Shown: in pieces, positions 15,360 through 23,656 of the stretch
Numbering within the stretch: position 1 is the stretch's first letter
How the letters are laid out: the number at the start of each line of letters is the position of its first letter
Position numbers and translations under genes: made by a program
DNA from: Apostichopus parvimensis
Taxonomy: Eukaryota > Echinodermata > Holothuroidea > Aspidochirotida > Stichopodidae
Direction of reading: 5' to 3'
Length of the DNA: 23,656 bases
NCBI GenBank assembly: GCA_000934455.1
Contig: KN887009.1
Coordinates: 29,541-53,196 of the forward strand
Notes under the pieces: model-generated
The model's database searches: none
What the model was told of the DNA's origin: nothing
Seen by the model: the letters and a program-made list of their open reading frames with translations, nothing else

Positions 15360-18300
15360 GTACATACAACTTTTAAAATGCAAAATTTAAGGTATCTTTA
15401 TATTAAATATTCCCTCAATTCTCTTGAACATATTACAATCAAAATATAAATTTATGTAAATATGGAGCCCTACTGTACATGGTCTATACCTATCCAAAAA
15501 AGTACTGCAACGGTCAGGACAGATCTCAGGTGTTGTTCAATGATGGTTCAGGAGATATATGTTTGTCTGATCATAACGTCACAAAACTAGCTTCGAGATT
15601 ATGGACATGAGAATGATACAGTAAGTTGATTTAAACATGCAAATTACTCTTGTGTAATTTCGTTTGATACTGAGTACTGTAGTAAAATATTGAAACCATT
15701 TTAAGATAATACAATGTTTTTCAAGCAGCTTTTGAGTTTGGTCACGGGTAAGTTTATAATCTTCAATGAGGTTTTGGCCCTTGATCAAACTAAGACACCT
15801 CTCTTTCTCCATCAGGTGATTGTTAATCAAGAAGTGATCAATCTAGAAATTTGATGCAAAGATGCTTTCTCATATTGGAATAAGTCACATGTATGAAAGA
15901 AAGATGGGTTTTGTTTTGTTCAATCTTACAGAACTTTACCTAGTTAAACTTTGTCTCATCAAGCTATGAATCAACTACATCTATGTCAGCATCAATAAAC
16001 ATCAAGAAATTGATTGAAAGTCAACTCAGGAACCTACTTGATTATATGAGTCCACTTTTTCCAAGATGTTTTGCTGATCATATCTTCAAACTTTTCTTCT
16101 TTAGATGCAATAAATAGTAAGAAGGAAAACACCATTAAACAACTTTGGTCTGCTTTTACAAGGGGATATTTCTTTTAAACTCTTATCTACTGTGATTTTC
16201 TTTTTCATACTTTTATTTTTAGTTCCTTGCTACCATCCCTAACGTCCCATTTTCCATTGACCCTACAAGGAGGACTGATATTTTGAGAGTCCTGGACAAT
16301 GCAAGGGTAAAACACTTTACATAATTTTATACTTCTTGGCTCAGAATTATTAATTTTTTAAGTAATAAATGTACAGAGAACTTTTGAAATATGTTATAAA
16401 GCTATTATAAGTAGGGCCTGCAATAGTTGCCACCCAATCCTTTTGTTTGAAAAAGTTAACATAGGGATCGGTCTGGTGTCAAATAGAATAAACATGTATA
16501 CATACAACTTTGTGAAAGGAAGTATTCTAGGAAACCTCTGTGCTAAAATCTAATAAGAACACTCCCATGCGGTATAGGAAGAAAGAAAATAAGTAAGAAG
16601 GCTGAAAAAAAGAACAATCAAAAAAAATTTATCATAGTAAAGGGTGTACTTGTGTATACACACTTAACAGATAACAGTTTTAACGAAGAAACACAATATG
16701 TTGAGATCGATTTGTAGTGACCATTTTTAGTAAAATATTAGAAATAAGAGTAACTATCATTTAGACAAATTGTGAGAATATGAGTTTGCTAAAATGGGAA
16801 GAATATAAGATGTTGCCATATGTAGCAATGTGTTAATACTTTCTGAAAATATTAATGAAGTTATATAATGCTGTTGACAACTTTGCCAAAGCTAGAAATT
16901 GCTGCCGACCAGCTTGAAATTGCTTCTTAGATGCCCAAAATATCATCAATTTTATAATGTCGTGTATTTCCCCTGTTGCATAAATACTGTCTAATATATG
17001 TCGAATAAATACCATGATATAAATATTGTCAAATGAATAATATCAAATAAATACCATTATATAAACACTGGCAAATAAATACTGCCAAATAAATATTGTC
17101 AAATAAATACTGCCATATGAACAGTGTCGAATAAATACTGTTAAATAAATTCTGTCATATAAATGCTGCCCAATAAAGACTGTCAAATAGATCTGTACTG
17201 ACTAACAAACATTGACCCCCCCAAAAATACAGTCAATTAAAAATAACTTCTGCATTCTGTCTCACGTTTTAGTAGATCACTCTTGTAGGACTAGGAATGT
17301 TAGTAAGTGCTGCCAACGGTCTTCACTTGACTTTCTCATTCTTGTCTTTCAGCGATATGTGACTGATTGGTCAAGTGCAAACCAAGATGCTATCTTCAGT
17401 TTTTCAGCGAGAGAGATCAAGCTAATGAGGAGGGATACTGAGGTTGGTTGTCGTGGTTTCATTATTCTTTTGGATTGATTTCTACAGCCATAGTGTGGGT
17501 GATTTGTTTTGTAGAAGAACCTCCTAAGTAAAGGCCTAATGTAAAGCCGCCTGTTATGAAATTCCATTAATTATCCATCAAAATATGTTGATATTAGACT
17601 CTTTGTTGAATAAAGATAGCTAACCAATGCAAATGGGGGTTGAGTTACACCTCTGCTGGTACTTTTCAACTCTATAAAACCATCTTGCTCATCCATATTT
17701 TGACATTTTTTTTTCAAATTGTGTCATGTCTTAAATTTCCTGAACTCTGTGACTGGCGGTGTGATACGTTATGTGACTGTCTCTGTGTTTAATATATTGC
17801 ATTAATGTGGAAATATCTTAACTTTGAACATTGCCTTCTTCTCTTCAATCCAACAAGGGATATCAACTTGTGAACTTGTCTTTTCTTCTCTCTATATTCA
17901 TAGAGTGTGATTGTCAGAGAGGTTATACACAACATTGCAGCAGTGAGTTACATTCACGACTCTAACAAACATTTCGTTTTTGTTAAAACAGGTGAATATT
18001 TTGTTTCACTGGGTCTTTGTACTTTAATTTCAAAGAGATTGTACTGGATATAATCTATAATCTTCACTTTGTATAATCCTGAAATTGTCAGTTCTTTATT
18101 AAAAATCCATTTTGGTCATTAAATTGCTACCCTATTGTCATTACCCCAAGAGTTTGTTCTTTACCTAAGTAACTTCCTCCGAAGTCTGTTCTGTGAAATA
18201 ATTCAATTGTGAGACATTTCTTTAAAATTAATGTCTGCACCTAAATCATGCACTTTTGTGACAGCATTTGATGTAAAGATAGAGTTTGAGACAGTGTTAG

Positions 18301-21300
18301 ACAATGATAAAGTTTGTGACAGCATTAGATGTAAGGGTAATGTTTGCGACAACATTAAATGGACATAAAGTTTGTGACAGCATTACATGGTAAGATAAAT
18401 TATGTGACAGCATCATATGTAAATATAAAGTATGTGACATCTTGAATGTTGTAGTACAGCACCTATGTAAGTATCACATATCATGTTAGGACTCACAGAT
18501 GATGGGGAATGAGTTAGCAAATAATAATTTCATTGGCCTTGAGCAATAATACCATTAAGAACCATGTCATGTATGTGCTTTGTTTCTGGAAGTGGTACTG
18601 TCAAATACACATATTTGAAGATATGTGTAAAAAATTTTAGCCATTGCCCGGATTCAAACCCTGACCTCTCGCTCTATACTGAATGTAGACACCCAAACCT
18701 ACTGGGGCTGCTAGACACAGGATGTTGCATCCCATAGTTTAAAACCAGAAGAGAAAGGTTGATAACTGTAGTAGGCCTACCCACCTATCAGAACACAGTT
18801 AGTCCTCTTTTATTAGGTTTGTCTTACTCAACTATGATGATGCTATGCAACCTAAAATTATTTGTGAATCTTAAATATATTATATAATTCTTGTTGTATA
18901 GTAAGGTGATGGAATAGCATATATATCCATTTTCAAGCATATTTTTGCCTGTGCTTATCATTCTTCAGCTGATGGCGGAAGTCAAATGCAAGAACCAGAA
19001 CACTGTAAGCTGCTCGTTTGTGTCTGCCAATCAAAGGTAAGGTAGTTATCTTGCACTCATCAAGATTGCTTGTCAGTCATGCTATAAATATATACAAACA
19101 CAACCCCCCCCCCTTGTACACCCCCTTTCACTCCTCTCCCTAATCTATGAGGGTTAGTAACATGTAGTGCTGTACCTGCACAGACCCACTTTCCATGTCA
19201 TTGACCCAGAATGTCACACTTTATCTCTTTAAGTTTGTAGATTTTTGTACATTAGAAAGTGCATAATTGGGTCGAGTGAGCCCTGCAATGTAGATTAATA
19301 ATGTCTGACAAACGATTTGTCCGTAGTATTTAGTTAAACTTGCATCAATCTTTCCTCAATATCCGTCCCCATTCAATCCATTCAATTCCTGAGCTAAGGT
19401 GGATAAAACCGGTAACGTTTAGCGCCCTCAAGAACCCATTTCTAGGTTACATTCCGCCTCTCCTGAATGGTTTTATTGGTGGATATAATTACTCAACAGA
19501 CTATGCATTTAACTCGGGGGGGGGGGGCGGGTTGGGGGGTCTAGACCTATAATAGCTGAAGAGTTTATCAATATCAAACCCGCTGAATGAACACTGATGG
19601 GACTCACAGGCCGCCAATATACTCTACATACCAGCTTGATTGTGGTACTTGTGTTCCTACTGACATTTATCAATAAATATACCTGTTTTTTTTTTCCTTT
19701 TTAATTTTTTTTTAATAGATATACCTTGTGTTAATAACATCATGGATCTACATGACACAGCTTGACTGTGGTACATGTGTCCTACTGACATATATCATTA
19801 GATATATACCTTGTGTTAATAACACATTTGTAATAATGGTTTGTAATTACAGTCCCAGCTTTGTCTTACTGACATCTTACGCGACAATCCACCCCGTGTT
19901 GATACCACATCTCGGATCTCTTGCATTTATCTATTCTCTTTCAGGATAAGGCCGAGGAGGTCTGCAGTATCATACAACAGATATTCAATGTTGTTTATAC
20001 AGACCTGATTCTCAAGTACTTTGAGGAATCTGTGGGTAAAGTCATGACTCAAGGTAAGAGCTTTTTTTGTGAAATTTCCAATTTTTTGTTAAATGTCCTG
20101 TAAGCATTTTAGAATACATAAATAGTTTGCTGCATTATTTATTAGTAGTGTTCTGCTAGTTCTGGTTTGGAAAGTGGGATTTGTTTCTATTCTGTCAGTG
20201 GTTTCAAAACATACCTTGTTCACCGTAGCTGGACTGGGAACATTAAATGGCGGTCTTGGGAGCATGACTGTATGCAACATTTACATGCCTGCCTTGTATT
20301 TCTCTGAAGATTCATCAAAAAGAGAGGGCTTGATATAAGCTCCATCCCATTTATCACATTTATATGGATATGGTTTCAAATGAGCTGCAGTTGGCCGCCT
20401 AACCTCTGGAGAAATACTGAACTAAACTAAAATGGACTGAATATAAGATAACCTGAGCCACTTTGAATCCAGCACTTTGTTCCTATCTAAATTCATATCT
20501 AAACTACTGTACTCAGAGACTAATGGTCCTGCCGTCTGTTGTGTGTTTCTCTTTCACCATGCACATGTAGCTCATTGGTTACATTTCATGTTTTTTACAA
20601 CAAAAATTGTTCCAATCATTGTTAGCTGAGCTTGTATGCGGTTCTGCCTTTCATACATTATGCTTGATGTGTGTACAAATGAAAAGATAGGTTCAAGTCA
20701 ATTTTCAGATTGAACAATTTCTGACAAACTTAAAAAGTAGATCGTTATACAATGTTTTCCAGTACTGGCCAAAAAATTCCCAATCCTAAAAAGTACTTTG
20801 AGAAAAGAGGTTAGTTTGGAAGCGTTATTAGACTTTTCATGATAAAGGTTTGTACAAAGTGACCACTTGGGGTGGTGACAATCCTGCTTGAGATGTGGTG
20901 AGCACAGCTCGTTCAAGTGGGGGGGGGGGGTCATAAATAAAATAAGGGCAACCAGTGTAGCTCAAAATATAGATATTACAAAATACAAATTGGGCCAGAG
21001 TTTTTGAGGTGAGGATGAAAAGCAAACTACAGGCAAATCTAGAGACAGGTGTCAAGAAAACAAGAAATGGTGACTTCACTGGATGATTGCCCCAGGTCTG
21101 GCAAAGTAATGCTATAGATTTGTTAAAGCAGGGCAACTGGTGTTTGGTATTCAAACCTTTTAGTTCGGTGACCCCATACTCTCACCTTGATCATCTTATT
21201 TACCCTCCACTGGTGACTGTTGGAGCCTGAGAATGGTGCCTATGGGGACGAGGTATCACCCTCACAATTGAGTAATTTGTACCTGATGCAAGGTGTTTAG

Positions 21301-22982
21301 TTGAGAAAAAAATGGGGCTGAATCTTGCAAGTTTTGAAGAAATTTATGTTCAAGATTTTCCCACTGTTTTCCAACAAATGTCAGCATTGTTTTTCTTTCC
21401 TTCCAAAATTTGGACAACCTTGCAAAATAATTGGCAAACCAAGAGGGTAGTGACCCCAGTTTGAATAATACTAGATATTTAGAGAGCTAAAAAGTTGTTT
21501 GTGGACATTGACTGACACCATTATGACTGATCACTGAATAGGTGACATACTTATAAAGAAAAGTCACCCAGGAAAGAACCTGGGCACGAAAAACCAAACA
21601 ACAAAACGACTGATCCGCTCTCAACCCCAGTCCCCTTGCATCGAGACTGACTGTATGATCATCGTCATAATGCTTCACATAATCTTAGCCGATAGGCAGA
21701 GAAGCGAATGGGTGATATATGATACAAAGTATGTCATTTAACAAGGTAAGAATACTTCACAATTCATATTTTCTCCTTTGTTTTTGATCTTAATTTTTTT
21801 CAGACAGTTCTGGTGCATCTTATTACAGAGTCCCCTCAGAACCACCATCAGTAAGGTAAGCGTTTTACTTGTAATGTTGTTAACGGTGGTAAACCAAAGG
21901 CTATATCCCAACAAGTAGTAGTAGTAAGTTGAGTCTCGTCTATCCGACATGCTCAGTGATTAACCTCCGCCACGTATCACGATCTTGCGCAAGGTAAATT
22001 GCTCCCTCGAAATTGTTAATGTTAACGTCCTTAAATTGCGACTTTATTTTTCCAAGCAAGGTAGTCACGGTCCTTCCTACTGGTTTAGCAGTATGTCTCA
22101 GTGCTTCTCTTAAAGCAACCTTTGCTGGAGCTGGACTCTTGCTACATGACCGAAAAATCTCAATCTTCTATGTGCGACTATGGATGACCAAGGTGTTTGG
22201 TTGGTTTCATTGTAGAGCTCATCGTTTGATAACAAATTGTTATTAGTCCATCTAATGTTGAGAATATTACGAAGTAGTCTCCTTTGAAAAGTGTCAATTT
22301 TGCGATCAAGATCCTTCGTTGTGCCCCACAGTTCGCAATTGTACAAAAAAATACTCTTTAATAAAGCCTCGAAAATCCTAAGCTTAATGTTTCGGCTTAT
22401 GTCCCAACAAGACAGACATCAATTCGATAGTGGAAAGCATAGAACTCTAAATGTTTCATGATCAGAGATAGTTGGATTAACGAACTTGTAAGCTTAAAGT
22501 TGTCTCTTTCTTGTCCCCAGAACCATAGGTGCATCTAGTAGCAGAGAAGATGGACACTTTGTCAACTATTTGCTCAAGGAGTACATCGAAATGGTCAGTT
22601 CTAATTACACAGAGTGAATTGTCTTTGATCACAGGGATGACAAGACCTAGCATGTAGAAGGGTATCAGATATTTTATTAAGGCAGCATGTTCAAAGGGAA
22701 AAGCTACAGTAGCTGCCAAATTGCTGCTTATTATTATATTCTTATTATTCATATATAATATTATTAGTACTATTCATTATTCATACTGGAGGTAAACCTG
22801 AGATTGGCTAAGAAATTTATTTTCCCTCTTTTTACTACCGTAGATAAAACAGAAACTCACGGAGCAGGAAGTGCGGGAATTTGGAAATATTCTCCGAACC
22901 TATAAAACAAGCAACGACATCAAAGCATTCTGCAACGGTATATACAGGTTGTATGGAGAAGAAAGAAAAGCACTTGTTTCTG
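15261..22982 (+). CDS. CCM2: CCM2 (malcavernin) copy B, partial gene, 9 coding exons visible
   Basis: Second CCM2 gene, divergently oriented from copy A. Joining 15261-15359, 16223-16306, 17353-17442, 17904-17991, 18969-19036, 19945-20053, 21804-21855, 22521-22593 and 22844-22982 gives an uninterrupted frame of 267 residues plus one base, all junctions GT-AG. It covers the complete PTB domain (DDYIEKEVK, IPNVPFSIDP, VREVIHNIAAVSYI, FNVVYTD) and most of the harmonin-homology domain (LLKEYIEM, IKQKLTEQEVREF, RLYGEERK). The last exon, with the RPYIPE segment and tail, is not seen before the window ends. The start at 15261 (M, then YRPLHTVEL) is the first in-frame ATG after an upstream stop, so the leader found in copy A is absent. 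The open frame across nine exons argues against a pseudogene. Confidence 0.85.
16223..16306 (+). CDS. CCM2: CCM2 copy B exon 3 (PTB)
   Basis: FLATIPNVPFSIDPTRR through VLDNAR, 28 residues. Acceptor atttttag|TTC, donor AGG|GTAAAA. About 15 of 84 bases differ from copy A. Confidence 0.9.
16978..17189. repeat. 14-bp minisatellite in copy B intron 3
   Basis: About fifteen degenerate units of ctgtcaaataaata with variants ctgccaaataaata and ctgttaaataaatt. Ends about 160 bp before exon 4. Confidence 0.85.
17353..17442 (+). CDS. CCM2: CCM2 copy B exon 4 (PTB)
   Basis: RYVTDWSSANQDAIF through LMRRDTE, 30 residues, 27 identical to copy A. Acceptor gtctttcag|CGA, donor GAG|GTTGGT. The bases just before the acceptor also resemble copy A. 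Confidence 0.9.
17904..17991 (+). CDS. CCM2: CCM2 copy B exon 5 (PTB)
   Basis: VREVIHNIAAVSYI and KHFVFVKT; 27 of 29 residues identical to copy A. Acceptor attcatag|AGT, donor ACAG|GTGAAT, phase 1. Confidence 0.9.
18254..18445. repeat. About 30-bp minisatellite in copy B intron 5
   Basis: Five or six diverged units built around aaagtttgtgacagcatta and gatgtaa. Confidence 0.8.
18636..18800 (-). mobile_element. Degenerate tRNA-derived SINE in copy B intron 5
   Basis: Minus-strand box B ggtttgaatcc (one mismatch to consensus) and a tRNA-like head. The flank (aaaaccagaagagaaaggt) resembles that of the SINE at 1085-1260, suggesting one family. Confidence 0.5.
18969..19036 (+). CDS. CCM2: CCM2 copy B exon 6 (PTB)
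   Basis: Encodes DGGSQMQEPEHCKLLVCVCQ and on to SK. Same 68-nt length and phases as copy A, keeping the QEPEHCKLLVCVC block. Acceptor ttcttcag|CTG, donor AAG|GTAAGG. Confidence 0.9.
19516..19543. repeat. G-run tract in copy B intron 6
   Basis: A run of more than ten G, then cggg, ttgggggg. Potential G-quadruplex or slippage-prone tract; a similar C-run is near 19102-19115. Confidence 0.7.
19632..19824. repeat. Two tandem copies of a sequence starting cagcttga in copy B intron 6
   Basis: Copy 1 at 19632-19741 and copy 2 at 19758-19824 share cagcttga-tgtggtac, cctactgacat-tatca and ataccttgtgttaataaca. Copy 1 is interrupted by a T-rich tract at 19684-19718. Confidence 0.7.
19945..20053 (+). 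CDS. CCM2: CCM2 copy B exon 7 (PTB C-terminal helix)
   Basis: DKAEEVCSIIQQIFNVVYTD followed by KYFEES; closes the PTB domain. Acceptor tctttcag|GAT, donor CAAG|GTAAGA, phase 1. The first half is close to copy A; the second half, the start of the linker, diverges. Confidence 0.9.
21141..21473. mobile_element. hAT-like non-autonomous element, degenerate
   Basis: Left end ggtattcaaaccttttag with ggtgacccc and right end gtgaccccagtttgaata resemble the inverted ends of hAT-family repeats (ttctcaaact, then cgaccccc types). No 8-bp target duplication was found. The interior does not code. Confidence 0.4.
21571..21690. repeat. Dispersed repeat, copy 2, in copy B intron 7
   Basis: Partner of 12791-12936 with blocks in the same order, but about 25 bp shorter. 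The blocks are too long to match by chance. Confidence 0.75.
21804..21855 (+). CDS. CCM2: CCM2 copy B exon 8 (linker)
   Basis: SSGASYYRVPSEPPSV with split codons at both ends; 52 nt as in copy A. Acceptor ttttttcag|ACA, donor GTAAG|GTAAGC. An alternative donor four bases earlier would bring a stop into the next exon, so this one is preferred. Confidence 0.82.
21910..22440 (-). pseudogene. Non-LTR retrotransposon 3' remnant (reverse transcriptase C-terminus)
   Basis: The minus strand from about 22440 to 21940 encodes the end of a LINE-type endonuclease/reverse transcriptase: LYNCELWGTTKDLDRKIDTF, then FQRRLLRNILNIRW, then RRLRFFGHVARV. A frameshift near 22130 moves the frame to one reading ALREALRHTAKPVGR and ending WRRLITEHVG before a stop at 21942-21940. 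A (tac)n-like tail follows at about 21929-21911, as on many LINE 3' ends. It is 5'-truncated, as usual for LINE insertions, and antisense to CCM2 copy B in intron 8. The RTE/Jockey-type clade is a guess. Confidence 0.8.
22521..22593 (+). CDS. CCM2: CCM2 copy B exon 9 (harmonin-homology domain start)
   Basis: TIGASSSREDGHFVNYLLKE through YIEM, 24 residues. Acceptor tgtccccag|AAC, donor ATG|GTCAGT. Shares the SREDGH and YLLKEYIE blocks with copy A. Confidence 0.9.
22844..22982 (+). CDS. CCM2: CCM2 copy B exon 10 (harmonin-homology domain)
   Basis: IKQKLTEQEVREFGNIL to RLYGEERKALVS, 46 residues plus one base. Acceptor ctaccgtag|ATA, donor TCTG|GTAAGT. The KDLH segment of copy A is NGIY here. 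Last exon visible in the window. Confidence 0.92.
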
Positions 22983-23656
22983 GTAAGTATGAAGTTATGC
23001 TTTTGTCCAATTTGAAATAAATTTTGAGAAGTGGTATTGATTTATCCTCAATCCCAAAAATGTTAATGAGTGGATAAAAAAAGGTTCAGAATTTTAGCTT
23101 AGATTTTGTTCCCTTGGACTCTCATGTCAAATATCCTCATATTTGGGGATAATTGTGAAGTCACTACAAGGTCCAAGCATCGTAAGATATAGGTTGTAGT
23201 CCAGAAGTGGCTCGCGAGGCTTTTATGTTGGGTCTAGAGCCAGGTAGCAGGGGAAAAAATATGTTGTTTCCGATAGAATTCGACAGTAAATTTCTTCCCT
23301 GTCATACAGTCATCACATCGTGTCCCAAGTTTGGATATAGTGTGTGTTTGTTGTTTTATTTAACTTTCTGGCAATGTGCAATCAAATCAGTATAGGCCAG
23401 TAAAATCCTCAATCACTGGTCATGGAGTAGTATATGTTGGGTGAATTTTATGCCTTCCAAAATTTCTGGAATACTGCTAGGCCTAGGAATAGCTCACCAA
23501 GGATGGACAATGGCTGACTTTATGATTTCATTCATTCTATATAGTCATTCATGATTCATGATAACCCTAATCTCTGACAGTGCAAAAAACTAACCTTACT
23601 TGCGTAGATGTAGCCGAAATAAGTTGATAATTGGACCCACTTTCCTAATTTCTGGG
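22983..23656 (+). other. Start of the last CCM2 copy B intron; nothing recognised
   Basis: Begins with a consensus donor GTAAGT. No segment resembling the copy A terminal exon (GMRPYIPERD) was seen in any frame, so that exon should lie beyond the right edge. Confidence 0.6.

Larger units (their letters stand above)
20054..21803. other. CCM2 copy B intron 7
   Basis: Contains a G10 run near 20920, the hAT-like repeat at 21141-21473 and the dispersed repeat copy at 21571-21690. No coding signal was recognised in it. Confidence 0.5.

Noticed and set aside
16978..17189. CRISPR-like array
   Set aside because: Units are contiguous and degenerate with no unique spacers, and the locus is plainly eukaryotic; it is a minisatellite.
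17349..17567. Minus-strand open frame of 72 codons
   Set aside because: Antisense to copy B exon 4; its similarity to the antisense frame at 8227-8436 simply reflects the conserved exon.
22477..22752. 91-codon minus-strand open frame
   Set aside because: Antisense to copy B exon 9 and adjoining intron, without recognisable motifs.
15261..22982. CCM2 copy B as a processed or dead pseudogene
   Set aside because: It retains introns, consensus splice sites and an open frame over nine exons with mostly conservative changes; only the leader is damaged.

Overview
The window is animal nuclear DNA, AT-rich and intron-rich. Short, well-conserved coding exons with GT-AG junctions are separated by kilobase introns full of SINE, DNA-transposon and minisatellite debris. 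The gene content and the repeat flavour suggest a marine deuterostome invertebrate. I lean towards an echinoderm, possibly a sea cucumber, but this is inferred from general character and not from any diagnostic marker.

The only protein-coding genes I can support are two copies of CCM2 (malcavernin), arranged head to head. CCM2 is the cerebral cavernous malformation scaffold that binds KRIT1/CCM1 through a PTB domain and MEKK3 (MAP3K3) through a C-terminal harmonin-homology domain. Copy A is on the minus strand (start codon 12339, stop 1782). It has 11 coding exons that sum to exactly 1197 nt, giving 398 residues, and it looks complete. Copy B is on the plus strand. Nine coding exons from 15261 to 22982 are visible, encoding at least 267 residues, and the final exon lies beyond the right edge. 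Eight consecutive internal exons have the same length in both copies (84, 90, 88, 68, 109, 52, 73 and 139 nt) and the same intron phases, while the introns are largely unalignable by eye. This points to an old inverted duplication, not an assembly duplicate.

Layout: 1-1700 is the downstream flank of copy A (transposon terminus, G-rich tract, tRNA-derived SINE, poly(A) signals). 1700-1782 holds a decayed duplicate of copy A's last coding codons. 1782-12339 is copy A. 12340-15260 is the shared upstream region, with three copies of an 11-mer, a dispersed repeat, a CpG-rich stretch with a segment matching the 5' end of U2 snRNA, an inverted repeat, and a TA-flanked terminal-inverted-repeat element. 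15261-22982 is copy B, with minisatellites in two introns, a SINE, a hAT-like repeat and a retrotransposon remnant. 22983-23656 is the start of copy B's last intron, with nothing recognisable.

The two genes would encode alternative versions of the same scaffold. Copy B's N-terminal exon has lost frame continuity, so its protein probably begins about 48 residues later than copy A, directly at the PTB domain. Copy A keeps a basic, serine-rich leader. The most unusual non-coding items are the U2-like segment between the genes and a foldback element in copy A's first intron.
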